64,000 nt of DNA from Macrothele yani (GCA_039090855.1 CM077010.1:48812905-48876904); one strand, 5' to 3'. Positions 1 through 12,193 are shown, counted from the first letter of the stretch. Notes: generated by a model not told the origin, from the sequence alone. Program-made: numbers and translations.

Positions 1-2
1 CC

Positions 3-176
3 CCTCGCAACCCCTATCGCGCTGAGTACACAGATGCCGCTGGTGCGAGAAGTGGTCTGACTGACCGCTTGTCTAGTGTGACGTCACCAGAAACTTTGTC
101 GGCTGTTTACTCATCTCCCAATGGCCATACGGAAACAAATTTTGGCTCTATGAGCATCACCATGTCACCTGCATAA
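3..176 (+). CDS. C-terminal coding exon of an unidentified gene (partial)
   Basis: Reading from base 3, 57 sense codons run without interruption to a TAA at 174-176. The peptide is Ser/Thr-rich, begins near RNPYRAEYTDAAGARSG and ends GSMSITMSPA. Codon use and GC are clearly higher than in the AT-rich sequence that follows, which is typical of a real exon in this type of genome. No start codon or splice acceptor is visible because the window edge cuts the exon. An AT-rich stretch after the stop (177-394) would be the 3' UTR. I do not recognise the protein; low complexity at the C-terminus fits a cytoplasmic tail or a disordered end. A chance open frame of this length is possible but less likely given the codon bias. 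Confidence 0.55.
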   Translation, partial: PRNPYRAEYTDAAGARSGLTDRLSSVTSPETLSAVYSSPNGHTETNFGSMSITMSPA

Positions 177-471
177 CATGACAGCAAAAATTTGTATTTT
201 CCAGGACCTTTTTTTTTAGTTTACTGTTCCTTTAACAATAGTGAAGAAGTGGAAGGAAAACTAACGGAAGAGTAGGTGATGTAATTCATTAAAAGAATAC
301 ATTAGAGATCTCAACTTTTCAAGATAAAAAAACCGGCACATCAATGTGCGTTCAGGGGTGCACGATTTACAATAGAATCAAGTCTTATAAGTTTTAGACT
401 CCCCCCCCCCCAAAAAAAAAAACACCAACAACAACGTAGCTTGTCTTCAGTTTTGCATCAATCCCAAGAAT

Positions 472-936
472 AATAAAGAAAGAACACACCTTGAAAATAC
501 ATAGATATTCCTGAAAATTGTCCTTATTTTACATGCAAATTGTATTTAAATTTATTAATGGAATATACATATAGATAGCGTTTTTAATATGAATGTATGT
601 ATAAATGTTTTGAATATTAGGAAGTGGACGGCAACTAACTACCAAGAGAATTAGGGTTAAAGTCATGAATAGAATGGAAGTAATGTACAGTGTTTTAGAT
701 TTTTTAAATGTATGTTGAAGATAATGAAAGTGTGCGTATGCGAGGAAAATTTGAATGTAATAGAGATGTACTGGCTCAAAAACAACTGGCAAGAGTATAT
801 GTGAAGACACAGGGAAGAGATACTACAACTATGAAAAGTCCATCATGCATTATGACAAGTCAGCTGGAAATATATGTGCAGTAAATGTTGCAAAAGAAAC
901 AAAAACCTTTTAGGCGAGTTTCTATTAATGAATTTA
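472..936. mobile_element. 465-bp insertion with a 12-bp target site duplication
   Basis: The 12 bases AATCCCAAGAAT occur at 460-471 and again at 937-948. The related repeat copy at 24 kb runs through the corresponding point without this block. The interior is AT-rich, has no long open frame, no terminal inverted repeats and no recognisable tail. A 12-bp duplication without inverted ends suggests a retroposed sequence (SINE, processed transcript or truncated LINE), but the source was not identified. Confidence 0.55.
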
Positions 937-1529
937 AATCCCAAGAATGACCCAAAAAAGTGGAATTACGTGAATCCACGGAAGAATCTTATGTATGAGT
1001 AAGAAGTGCCTAAGGAATTTAAAAACAAATTTTAAGGAAAATTAAATGTGAAAAATCAATACTGCGTTGCTCACTCTGCCATGAAATGATTTTATGGGGA
1101 ACGGAAATGGTGCAGATTGAATACAGATCTAGAAATTTAATTTCGTTTAACAAAAGGGAAAGGGGTGAAAATTATTGTTCTCTATAGATTGTTCTGAAGA
1201 AGTATGTATTAGAAATAGGGAACATGCATTTCATTAGAAAACATTCTTAAAAAATACAAAGTCACTCCTTTTCGCTATTACTGAAGGTATTAAAAACGAG
1301 GAACATAATCACACACACAGAAAACATCAAAAATATAAAAATATAATCAGGCAGAGAAGGAAAAAAAGAAAAGTCGGTAACATTTAATATGTGGAAACAG
1401 AAAATGATGTGACATTCTCATTGCTGCTACAGCAGTCATTTTCAGTGGGATTATGAACATTTGTAAGATTTGTTGACTTTTTTCAATCAAAACATCTTGA
1501 AAATACAAAAATAAACTTTCCACAGATCT

Positions 1530-1813
1530 AATAAATAAATACATCGCTCTTTCCACGTTCCAGAAACACACAGCAACCGAAAAATTGTTTTCAGCCGCCG
1601 CTGTGGAATCGAACCAACAGAACTCTCGGTATCGTAGTAACTACGTAAAATTCGTAGTATTCATAGTAACTACGTAAAATTCCAAGAGTTCTGTTGGTTC
1701 GATTCCACAGCGGCGACTGAAAACAATTTTTCGGTTGCTGTGTGTTTCTGGAACGTGGAAAGAGCGATGTATTTATTTATTAACTGTCACCACGTATTTG
1801 GAATATTTTCACC
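1530..1813. mobile_element. Palindromic tRNA-derived SINE insertion
   Basis: Two arms, 1529-1626 and 1685-1782, are near-perfect reverse complements (one mismatch seen). A 58-bp spacer between them contains a directly repeated GTAACTACGTAAAATTC. Each arm holds a B-box-like GGTTCGATTCC and the block AACGTGGAAAGAGCGATG, which is also in the SINE copies at 21.9-22.4 kb. The right arm carries about 30 further bases. The 12-mer TTCCACAGATCT at 1518-1529 recurs at 1814-1825, and the paralogous site near 24750-24762 has a single version. The whole palindrome therefore arrived as one insertion, with both SINE 3' ends facing outward. Confidence 0.7.
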
Positions 1814-2131
1814 TTCCACAGATCTTTCATAACGTTATTTCACTGAGATCTTCGATTTCCATAGCATACTCGATGTTTTCCGTAGTCCACAACGGACTGA
1901 CAATTTTCATAGTAACTACGTAAAATTCCATAGTACTTGGAGTCTCAATCTTTTTTCCCAGTTCATGCTCTTACTCAGCGTCAAACAGAATGGTGTACAC
2001 GGAGAATTTATTGTGCCGAAGTCCTAATGATGTTGACAGGGCACAGCGTTTTGGTGCACAATGGTGCAAAATCTGCCTTTTGTAGCAAGATTTTTGTTTT
2101 GGAACAGAATTCCCATCTCTGCATGAGGTAC

Positions 2132-2711
2132 CACACAAGCGTCGTGTTTGTTATAAACCAGTACTTTAACTTTTCAAAGCACAGATCATCTTGCTACCAT
2201 TGTGGGGCTCATGACCTTAGCGCTTGAAGTGCCAGCCGTGGATTAACGAAAAACATTTCTCTCCATACAGCCAGTATTGATGCTGGAGAAAAATGGGTGA
2301 TATCATTAATGAGAAAAAAAAATACTATGCATAATAAATAAATGAAAAAAATAAATAAAAAATAAATAAGGAAACCATAAAACCAGATTTTTGTAGAAAA
2401 ATCGAATTTCTGGAAAATATTTTTGAAATCGGACAGAATCTGGGTAAATCGGGACACTTGGCAGCTCTGGTCATATTTACCAGAACATATTAACTAATTA
2501 ATAAATTTCGCTATCACAAACCAAAGAAGTGCTACATATTACACTGGTTGGTTGATTTTAACTTTTAACAAGTAAACCAGAAAAAGACTGTCGTGATGAA
2601 AACTTATTATTCAAATAAAACTTTTACAAGAATAAACTAAAAGTATTTATTACCCCATAAATACCCCCATGTTTTCAAACTGTAAAACACAAACACTAAG
2701 AAGGAAAAAAA

Positions 2712-2743
<32 letters not shown>

Positions 2744-2781
2744 TCGAACCCACATAGTTGAAGGGAGATTTAAAACAAACT
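2132..2781. other. Non-coding; contains one hAT-like transposon end
   Basis: AT-rich sequence with A-runs. At 2457-2469 the + strand reads CTTGGCAGCTCTG, the reverse of a CAGAGCTGCCAAG terminus like those at 7260, 10384, 12194, 13374, 13478 and 62774. No partner end was found, so this is one broken end. A long A-rich tract lies at about 2705-2745. Confidence 0.35.
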
Positions 2782-5744
2782 CAGGGTTCGTACACTTTTG
2801 GGGGAAAAAAATTCAAGGACTTTCCAAGCCTTTTCCAGGACATATACAAAAAATTCCAGGACGATTATTACGCTTTACAGTATCATGTTCAAATGATTTT
2901 TTTTAAAGTAATTTCAGTTTTAAAGTAATAAAAATGATGAAAGATGCAAATGGATGAATGTGCTTTATGCAAATGGATCAAGTTTATCAAGCACAAGATC
3001 GTAAAGAATAAATTCTGTTCTTATGCTCTGACCTTTGAATTCAAGTTGGACCATTTTCTACAAGGGTAGGTTTCTCCTCCCTGATAACATACTAAAACTT
3101 CGTTGCAATCAAACAGATTTTATGTGAGTTAACATTCCTAAGCTTGGAGAACGAATACTGCTCTTATGTCTTGGCCTTTAAATTTAATTTCGACCTTTTT
3201 CAAGATATTAGGTTTCCAGGTTGTACCCAACAGCATACTAAATTTTCGCCGAAATTCAACCGCTTTTCATGCGAATTATCGTACAGACAAACCCAAAGCA
3301 TAAACGTTTCTGCAACCATAATTCAAAAGCGTTAGTAATTTTGAAAATAAAAGCATAACGAACAGCGCGAAAACTAGCTCATAAATAGAATATTTGAAAC
3401 TACAGTAAGCACTCTCAATTATTAGGGATGGTAGAGGGGAAGGGAATAGAACTGTCCAAAATTAGCATGTTTTCGTTGCGCTAGGGCTCTTAAGCACGGC
3501 TGAATTCCTTCAGATACCCCCAATGTTCAAATGATTGAAATGTGCTGATGTTCATGGAATGAAATGGTTGATCAGCTACGATGACCGCATAAAAGTTCGG
3601 GGGGGGGGGGGGCTTTTTTTTTTTTTTTTTTTTTAGTTTATGCAACATTTTACATCACTCCAGTATTTATCTTGTCATCATCAACAATCGCAATGCAACT
3701 ACCGCTTACGATCGCGGATATCAGCAACCGAAAATCTGCCATATCACTAAGTGATATAACACACAGTATCCTGTTAGTGTATTGTAATTGAAAAAAAGAA
3801 ACTTTCAGAAATTAAGATCATCAAGTCATGCGTTTCAAAAATCCGTTTTCCTTTATAACGTTTAAAAACATGTTTTTGCTTTTTTACCTGTAGTGTAATA
3901 AAAAAACTATGTTGATTTTTTTTTATGGAATCAGACGTCCGTATGTCTGATTGTCTTCATCTGAGTTCACACGTTAGCTACTGTGTACAAGTAGACCTAT
4001 TTTTCAGCTCAAAAATATGTAGTTTTGTATATATTCACAGTATAAGTCATTCCTTATTCCCACAGAACTGAATTCAGCATATGCAAAATGAAGAACATCA
4101 AGACCCACCCAACACTATGTTTCTGATTGTCTGCTGTTTATATTCAAGAAATGCAAACATGGATCAATGCTGAATGCAGCAACTATGATTTTTATTTATT
4201 ACCAAGAAAAAAAAAAGAAAAAAAGAGCCGTGAAAGCTGTAAAGCTGAAACGGATATTTCTGTCAACCCTCCCCCCCCCCATGCACAAAAACGTTCCGAT
4301 TAAGATCAAACAGCAGGAGGACGCGTCCACACACACACAACCTTTGGAATGACCTGATGGAATGGCTTCTTTTCATTTGGCACATCGCCATAAGTCACCA
4401 CCTGCAGCTCACTGAACTGTCAAGTTGCACTCTTCCTCCTTCACTTTAACTATAATAGAAAATGTAAAAAAAAAAATGCTCCCCAATTTTCGACAAAATT
4501 ACCAAATTTACGTCATGATGTTGCAATTTACTAAAATACGTTTGTTTATCTGCTGAATATTGCTTAAATCCATTGAAAACTTTTTAATTATAGATTTTTT
4601 TATTAAAACAGTAACTCAGATGTCTGAATAAAAACATATGTTTGCAATTCAAATAGAGTCCATATCATCACAGAAAAAAAATTTAAGGATCACTCTGTTT
4701 AAATAAACCATGGCATCTAAAAAAAATAATTAACTTGCTTTTCCCGTAATTTATAATGACTTTCTTTTTTTCAATCCGATTATGCAACGGATTTTTTTTT
4801 TTTTTTTGCATCTGCTAAAGTTCCTAACGGAATTTGGTGAAATTTGCACTAGAACTTTATTGTGATGTATCTTAACTACTGTAAAAATTTTACTGTGTTA
4901 TTTTCAAAATTCGGAAAAATGGATTTCTGAAAATTTTCTCCTAGTCCTTTTGAGCTGTGGAAGTGATAAACAGGTGTTTGCTTTCTTCCCAACCAAGGGC
5001 TTCAGATCAGCACTCCCAGCTGTCAATCAACCGTTGCTATTGTAACACCCTTTCTGCTGGAGGCTCACTCTGTCCAAAGAGGCACACATACTTGTCCATA
5101 ATAAAAATTACCAATGCTAACTTTTTAAGTTTTAAACCGATTCAATTGGAATTTTGGAAGTGAGCTTCTGTAATCCAACTACAGTGAATGTAAAAATTTC
5201 AGCCACTTTCGTGAAAAATTCGCAAAGATAGTTTTCTTATTTTTTATCATAAGTAGCGGAAGTCTCTTGAGGGGAGGGAGGGTGGCATGCACATAAACAA
5301 GAAGAAGATGAATGTGTTGTTCAGGCATACTCCTCACTGGTGGATGCCAGCTGACTTCGTACCTCTTCTTTCCCCTTCCGTTCTCAGTTGTCGGACGGAC
5401 ATCAAGCCCCCCTTCGACCTGCTACTAATCATCCAATTTTATTGCACTGGAAGTAGTGCCTTTTTTTCCTTTTTTTCCCCCAGCCAAATTAGGATTTGGT
5501 GCACATCGGAAACCGCTGCCGGTGGTTTCTTTGAGAACAGAGGAAAGGAACTTGAAAAAATGAAGGGGTAACAGTAACACAATTTCCTAAAAGGGCATTT
5601 TTTTAAGCACTAATTTCAAATTTCAAGGCTTTTCAAGACAGCATTAAAAAAAAAACACCGTTTTCCCAGGATATTCCAGGCCTTGAAAACGTAATCATGA
5701 TTTCCCAGGACTTTCCAGGTTTTCAAGCACGCGTGCGCACCCTG
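2782..5744. mobile_element. Non-autonomous DNA transposon, CAGGGT family, copy 1
   Basis: The element starts CAGGGTTCGTAC and ends with the reverse complement of CAGGGTGCGCAC. It is flanked by the 6-mer CAAACT on both sides (2776-2781 and 5745-5750). Subterminal parts are full of CCAGGACTTTCCAGG-type repeats in both orientations. It aligns with 7497-10047 nearly throughout, apart from a segment of roughly 470 bp (about 2950-3420) absent from the other copy. No open frame over about 100 codons was seen, so it cannot encode its own transposase. The CAGGGT ends point to hAT, but hAT usually makes 8-bp duplications, so the superfamily stays open. Confidence 0.7.
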
Positions 5745-5750
5745 CAAACT

Positions 5751-6386
5751 ACTCAACATATGTGAAATTTATGATAACCAGACAGATCAAAAACTACTAG
5801 TTTTGGAATATTACATTATCTCAGGTAAATACTTGTTAATTAAAACCCACAGTAAGTGAAAATTATGTGTGTGAATGAGATCTGTGCAATACTAAAACAT
5901 TTAATTAATGCAAAAATTTAAGTAATTACAAAAATATCTGGAATTGCACCTACTACATTTGATTTGCTGTTTGCATGTTACATCAGAAATATAAGTCAAA
6001 TGTTGCTTGTTTTGTGCTTGCTAATTATAGCTGCCTTAAATGTGCCCCAATTTCCCCTGACACGATAGTCAAGATGTTTCTAGATGAAAATAAACTCTAA
6101 AATTTTCTAAACAGAGATGAGATTAAGTGATTGAAAGGTGGCAAGGGAAGGGAATAAAAGACATTTGCCCAGAAATGCACGAGTGGCAAATGAGAGGATG
6201 TGGAGGAGGCTAGTGAAAGGCAGTAAAAAAAAAAAAAAAACATTTGACTCTATGCAAATTAACCTATCTGTAAGAGGAACCACTGGGTGTTATCAACAGC
6301 AGTAAATTCCTAGTTTTCCAGTGAAAGATTTAGTGGTATAAACTGGGTGATGCCACTTCTTTTGCTTGCTGATAACTGCATCAAAC
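5751..6386. other. No gene recognised
   Basis: AT-rich sequence without a credible exon, RNA gene or repeat boundary. Confidence 0.4.
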
Positions 6387-6608
6387 TTTTTTTTTTTTTT
6401 TTGTAGGTTTAACGACCACTGTGAGCAACTCGATGGGCTGTAAGCAGTTGCCTGTCCCCTAATTTAGAGCCAAAGGCTCCAAAAAAGGAGGGGAGGGGCA
6501 GCCAGTGCCGTAAGACAAACATCCATGCCTCACTGGGATTCGAACCTGGACCCTTCTCTGATGAAATGTCAGTCGCCAGCACTTAGACCAATGTGCCATC
6601 CAGACAGC
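6387..6608 (-). mobile_element. tRNA-derived SINE, family 2, copy 1
   Basis: On the - strand the element begins with a tRNA-like head near GCTGTCTGGATGGCAC, with an A-box-like segment and a clear B box (GGTTCGAATCC). It continues through a body containing CAACTGCTTACAGCCCA and ends in an A-tail (T-run at 6387-6402 on the + strand). The same head and body recur at 33950-34179. It would have been transcribed by RNA polymerase III and copied by a LINE; no target duplication was clear. Confidence 0.7.
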
Positions 6609-7259
6609 TCACTGAACTTCAATATACCTGATTTCTTCAAAAAGTATTGATCGTAGTATGCAGTTCAAATAACAAGGAAGAATATTATTATGAAGTTCAA
6701 GGGATCTATAAAAACTTCGGTTTATGCAGAACTTTATATTATGTGATCTCGTTATACGTGAGTTCAACTAATTTAATTGACAATGCTTACACAATTTAAT
6801 TGTATGACATCTTGAAATCTTAACAAAAGTTCAGTTCTCACTCAATAAAAGTTTGTAGGTTTGGAAATGAAAAAGACATGGATGACTTCTAAATCTTTCA
6901 TTTGCTTATAAGTTTCAAAACTGATTGAGATGTTACTGCAAACATCAAGCTGAAAAGCTTCACCAAGAATAAGTGCAAGTAGTTCAATGGGGCTTTGTTA
7001 TGTTAGTGGCATGTTAAAAATAATCATGTTTTATAAACTCTTTTCTGGCTTCACTGAAAATGCTTTATCTTTGTATGGAAACATATGAAGTTTTCAAAAT
7101 AAGTGCTTACAAGGATTCGGAGGATGAATATCGATGTAAAGAGCATGAAACAGCACAGATGGTTGATCAGAGTAAGGCAAAAGATAGGAGAAATATTTTG
7201 GAAGTACAAAAGATATACAAAGAACAATGGAGATAAAGTTCAAAGTTGTGTGGGTATTA
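6609..7259. other. No gene recognised
   Basis: AT-rich. Short opposite-strand open frames at 7094-7297 overlap each other and have no recognisable domain, so I treat them as chance. Confidence 0.4.
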
Positions 7260-10200
7260 CAGACCTGCCAACCTCTAAGAACCAAAAAACATAACACTCA
7301 AATAGAAAAATCATAACGTGACGCTTGCCGATAATTTTTGAAGCCTATTTCAGCTATATAAGTTTTCAATGGTGTAAGGTGTAGTTTTATAAATTCTTGA
7401 TGGTTGCCGGTGTAAGGGGGAGGTTGCCTCGAATAAACAGACACTCGCCCACATTCCAGCACAGACCAATCAGCAGCTTTAAGTATTATCTATAATCAGG
7501 GTTCGTACTCTTTTTGGGGGAAAAAATTCAAGGACTTTCCAGGCCTTTTCCAGGCCATATACAAAAAATTCCAGGATGATTACTACGCTTTACAGTATCA
7601 TGCTCAAATTAGTTTTTAAAAGCAATTTCAGTTTTAAGTAATAAAAATGATGAAAGATGCAAATGGATTAGGGATGATAGGGGGAAGGGAATAGAACTGT
7701 CCATAATTAGCATGTTCTCGTTGCGCTAGGCGCTTAAGCACTGCTGAATTCCGTCAGACCCCCAATGGTCAAATGATTGAAATGTGCTGATGTTCATGGA
7801 ATGAAATGGTTGATCAGCTATGATAACCGTATAAAAGTTCGAAGGGGGCGATTTCTTTTTTACGTTATGCAACATTCTACATTACTCCAGTATTTATCTT
7901 GTCATCATCAACAATAGCAATGTAACTACCACTTACGATCGCGGATATCGGCCAACTGAAAATCTGCCATACAACTAAGGGATACAACACACAGGTATCA
8001 TGTTACAGTGTATTGTAATTGAAAAAAAAAAAAAAAAAGATTTCAGAAATTAAAATCGAAAAAAAAAAAACTTTCAGAAATTAATATCATCAAGTCATGG
8101 TGTTTCAAAAATCCGCTTTCCTTTATAATGTTTAAAAACATGTAATGTTTTTTCTTTTTTACCTGTCGTGTATAATAAAATGGGTTGATTTTTTTATGGA
8201 ATCAGACGTCCATATGTCCGATTGTCTTCGTCTGAGTTCACACGTTAGCTACTGTGTACAAGTAGACATATTTTTTCAGCTCAAAAATATGTAGTTTTGT
8301 ATGTATTCACAGTATAACTCATTCCGTATTCCCACAGAACAAAATTCAGCAGATACAAATGAAGAACATCAAGACCCACCCAACACCATGTTTCCGATTG
8401 TCTGCTGTTTATATTCAAGAAATGCGAATATGGATCAATGGTGAATGCAGCAACTATGGTTTTTATTTATTACCAAGAAAAAAAGGAGCCTGAAAGCTGT
8501 AAAGCTGAAACGGATATTTCTCCCCCTCCCGAAAACATTCCGATTAAGTTCAAACAGCAGGAGCACGCGTCCACGCACACTCAACCTCTGGAATGTCCTG
8601 ATGGAACGGCTTCTTTTCATTTGGCACATCGCCATAAATCACCACCTGCAGCTCACTGAAGTGTCTTCCTCCTTCAACCTAACTATAGGAGAAAACGTAA
8701 AAAAAAAATGCTGCCCAATTTTCGACAAAATGACCAAATTTACGTCATAACGTTGCAATTTACTAAAATACGTTTATCTGCTGAATTTCGCCTAAATCCA
8801 TTGAAAACTTTTTAATTATAGATTTTTTTATTAAAACAGTAACTCAGACATCTGAATAAAAATGTATGTTTGTAATTAAAATAGAGTCCATATCATCACA
8901 GAAACAAAATTTAAGGATCACTCTGTTTAAATAAACCATGGCATCTAAAAAAAAATAATTTGCTTGCTTTTCCCGTAATTTATAATTGCCGTTTCTTTTT
9001 TTGAATCCGATTTTGCAACGGAAGATTTCTTTTTTTTTTTTTTTTTTTTTGCATCTGCTAAAGTTTCAAACGGAATTCGGCGAAATTTGCACTAGAACTT
9101 TATTGTGATGTATTTTAACCACTGTAAAAATTTTACTGTGTTCTTTTCAAAATTCCGGAAAATGGATTTCTGAAAATATCTCTTAGTCCTTTTGAGCCGT
9201 GGAAGTGATAAACAGGTGTTTGCTTTCTTCCCAACCAAGGGCTTCGGATCAGCGCTCCCAGCTGTCAATCAACCGTTGCTATGGTAACACCCTTTCTGCT
9301 CAAGGCTCACTGTCTAAAGAGGCACACATAATAAAAATTTCCAATGCTAACTTTTTGAGTTTTAAACCGATTCAAATGGAATTTTGGGAGTGAGCTTCTG
9401 TAATCCAATTATAGTAAATGTAAAAATTTCAGCCACTTTTGTGAAAAATTCGCAAAGATAGTTTTCTTATTTTTTATCATAAGTAGCCGAAGTCTCTTGA
9501 GGGGTGGGCCGGAAGCAAGCGTCTTAATGCAATAAACAAGGAGCAGATGAATGTGTTGTTCAGGCATACTCTTCACTGGTGGATGCCAGCTGACTTGGTA
9601 AACACGCGACCCCCTGCAAATGCTAAATGTCTCTTCTTTCCCCTTCTGTTGTTCTCAGTAGTTGTCGGACGGACATCAAGCTCAGGGCTAGAGAATGCAT
9701 CAAGCTTCCCTTCCCTAACAGACCTGCTAGTAATCATCCAATTTTATTGCACTGGAAGTAGTGCTTCCCCCCCCCCCCAGCCAAATTAGGATTTGGGCAC
9801 ATCCGAAACACCACTGTAGCCGGCGGTTTCTTTGAGAACAGAGGAGAGGAACTTAAAAAAATTAAGGGGTAACAGTCAGTAACACGATTTCCTAAAAGGG
9901 CATTTTTTTTAAGCACTAATTTCAAAATTCAAGGCTTTTCAAGACAGCATTAAAAAAATACCGTTTTTCCAGGATATTCCAGGCCTTGAAAACGTAATCA
10001 TGATTTTCCAGGACTTTCCAGGTTTTCAAGCACGCGTGCGCACCCTGTATAATGAAGAGTCGAAAATACAAATCAGTCTTGAACGTTATATGAAACGAGC
10101 TGGAATTCGTCCATTGGTTTTTGGTTGCACTTGACTTACTTTATTTCCATTGGGAAACTAGAGGCAGGGGAATTTGTTAAGAGAAATTGAAAACCTCTCC

Positions 10201-10384
10201 AAGAAAAAAAAATCTTTTTAAGGGGAAAAAACAGATTACACATTTTTTTTCTGTCTGAAAAGGGGAGAAATGAAGGATGACATTTAAAAAAAAAAAAATC
10301 TTATTTTTGCCGGCAAAATCATATCGTACTGCAGCGTGATTTATCATACTAAATATGATAAAATCGTAACAGTTGGCAGGTCTG
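7260..10384. mobile_element. Small hAT-like transposon split by a nested element
   Basis: The left end reads CAGACCTGCCAAC at 7260 and the right end reads GTTGGCAGGTCTG ending at 10384, a perfect 13-bp inverted repeat. The 6-mer GTATTA flanks both sides (7254-7259 and 10385-10390). Once the nested element at 7497-10047 is removed, about 570 bp remain, which is MITE-sized and non-coding. Similar ends occur elsewhere in this window, so this belongs to an abundant local family. Confidence 0.65.
7497..10047. mobile_element. Non-autonomous DNA transposon, CAGGGT family, copy 2
   Basis: Ends and interior match the copy at 2782-5744, and the flanking 6-mer TATAAT is duplicated (7491-7496 and 10048-10053). 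It lacks the roughly 470-bp segment found in copy 1: the sequence passes from GCAAATGGAT directly to TTAGGGATG near 7665. It sits inside the element at 7260-10384 and is therefore the younger of the two. No transposase is encoded. Confidence 0.7.
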
Positions 10385-11967
10385 GTATTAGGATTGGAAA
10401 AACTATGTGGGAGCCCAATGAGACAAATGAAAGACTGGGTGAATACTTCTGTGACTTCGGCAGAATGTGCATTTTGTGTATGATTTATTACATATTTACA
10501 TTAGATTAGTAAGATCTTTCTGCTGCAGTATCAGCCTTGTTCACACTAGTAGCAAACATTCACATGGTTGATATCATCTCTGTAACTGTTGCCAGTAGTG
10601 ATTTACATATAATTGGCGTACTGAAAGGTGCATCCAATTACAAGAGTGTTTATTGGTGAGAATTTCAATGCTTTTGCTGTAGTGTAAGGAAAATTTGTTT
10701 GAGAAAGGTGCAATCCTTTTTGTGCTGGTCCAGTTTGGAGAGACAGATATTGTTAACTTTTGTTGTTCTTCCAAGTTAACGTAGTAAATTAAGAATAATA
10801 AATAGGGGGTTTATACTCTTGTTGGTGAATAAATAACCTTATTTGTTAATAACGGGCCCAGTCCTACGTGGTTGAAGATAATAATAACTATGAGCAATAA
10901 TGTTGTTTATGCAATCCTTTTAGATCTCCTAAAGCACTTTATTATTTTCTTTACTTAATTGCAGAAGGTTGTCCTCAGCTTTGCAATTCTTCCTTCCTGT
11001 TCTTCTGAAACAATCTTTTCCTCCCGAAATTGCTTTTGTTACCTTATCACTTTTCAGTTATTTCCTCCTCTATCTCCTGTGCACGTGGAGAAAGAACTCC
11101 ATTCACCCAGTTAGCTTAAGACGTGCCGGCCAACACCTAAGGTGTTTCCTTACCTCCTCCTGTGACCTGTTGCTTCCAGTTCCTCAAGTTGACTGTCCAT
11201 TCCCTTCGCCTACTTGCCCTCAAGCGAAAGGATGATCAACCCTTTTTAACACACACATTGAATACTTCCTCTCCCACGGATTAAAAGAGCCGCATTCCAA
11301 GACAAAAGTCTCAAAGCTCTGGGGTGTCGCTCCAGCATGCCCCTCGGTACCTTTGAACCTAGTGCCGAAAGGTGCAAATCGCAATTGACAATACCAAATG
11401 CTGCTACAAAAATACAAAGCCTAGACTTTAAAGATGTATCATACTGGCGTCTCTAAACAAACCATATTTACTTATATTTCTTGACTGGGGTGACGGAGCT
11501 AAAAGTTTCCCACGCATCGTGAAAACAAAAGAAATGCAGCACGAAAGCGAAATAAAAGTTGGGAATGAGACATAACATTTTTGCCTAAAGATTCTTGTGT
11601 TAAATCTCTAACTATATCTTTAATTGTCAGAAGCGAAAGAGCAGAAATAGGAAGGCTTTTTTGACATCCCTTTTAATGTTCCATAATGCTGCAGTTGACT
11701 GAATGAAAAGTTCTGCCAATAATAAAATTTTTCACCTGAAGAAATAGACACAGGGATGAGGTATATACCTATATAACATTTTTTGCGTGAGGTAAAAAAT
11801 GTTTCAAGTTATACGTATGTCCTGCTACAAAACCTGCCATTCGAAAGAAGAAAAATGTGTGCAGATTATTTTACAATATACAAAGCCTCTATATGAATTG
11901 GGAAGAAATTTCACATTAAAAAAGCTGAAAATTCAAACAACTCTGGTCACAATGTTTAAAAACTAAC
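10385..11967. other. Intron or intergenic; no confident gene
   Basis: Mostly AT-rich. On the - strand around 11200-11150 a short stretch (MDSQLEELEATGHRRR) ends at a good donor-like AGGAG|GTAAGG, but no matching acceptor or downstream phase was found, so it is not called as an exon. Confidence 0.35.
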
Positions 11968-12104
11968 CTTGTTTGAAGAAGAGATGTCTGAAGTTTTTAA
12001 CTTTCCCTTTTGCTGTGCAGGTAGATCTGGTGATTCTCCAAGTGATGATTTAGAGGAGACCCTTTTAGAAGGCATAGGCGTTCTACCTGCTGATGATTTT
12101 TTTT
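11968..12104 (-). CDS. Internal exon, third seen of a - strand gene for a disordered nuclear protein
   Basis: On the - strand a pyrimidine-rich tract ending TTTTGCAG precedes the exon, and AACAAG|GTTAGT follows it. The 137 nt split as 2 + 45 codons. Taking one base from the previous exon, it reads EKKSSAGRTPMPSKR, then VSSKSSLGESPDLPAQQ, then KGKLKTSDISSSNK. The incoming phase is exactly what the exon at 16999-17256 leaves. The content is Ser/Lys-rich and probably disordered, as in chromatin-associated proteins. No folded domain is visible and I cannot name the gene. Downstream exons would lie below 11968 or outside the window. Confidence 0.55.
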
Positions 12105-12193
12105 CTGCAAAACACCATAATTATGTAATAATGAAAAGAAATCAGTCCTAATGTCACACACACACACAAGGTGGGCACAATTTGTCATACTTG

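Larger units (their letters stand above)
395..2131. repeat. Dispersed repeat family 'A', copy 1 (interrupted)
   Basis: This stretch aligns by eye with 24135-25125 over most of its length. Shared landmarks include a C-run followed by a CAGTTTTGCATC-like stretch, GTGAATCCACG near 971, GCTCACTCTGCCATG near 1069, GTATGTATTAGAAATAGGG near 1202 and CTGCCTTTTGTAGCAAG near 2071. The alignment is broken in copy 1 by two insertions (472-936 and 1530-1813) that copy 2 lacks. No coding capacity or terminal repeats were recognised, so the class of the repeat is unknown. Confidence 0.6.

Noticed and set aside
10969..11235. + strand Leu/Phe-rich frame resembling a signal peptide protein
   Set aside because: The start lies in a pyrimidine-rich tract, there is no domain, and the - strand looks more exon-like, though not enough to call.
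11220..11417. - strand 65-codon frame
   Set aside because: Cys- and Phe-rich composition without splice signals or a known motif; treated as chance.
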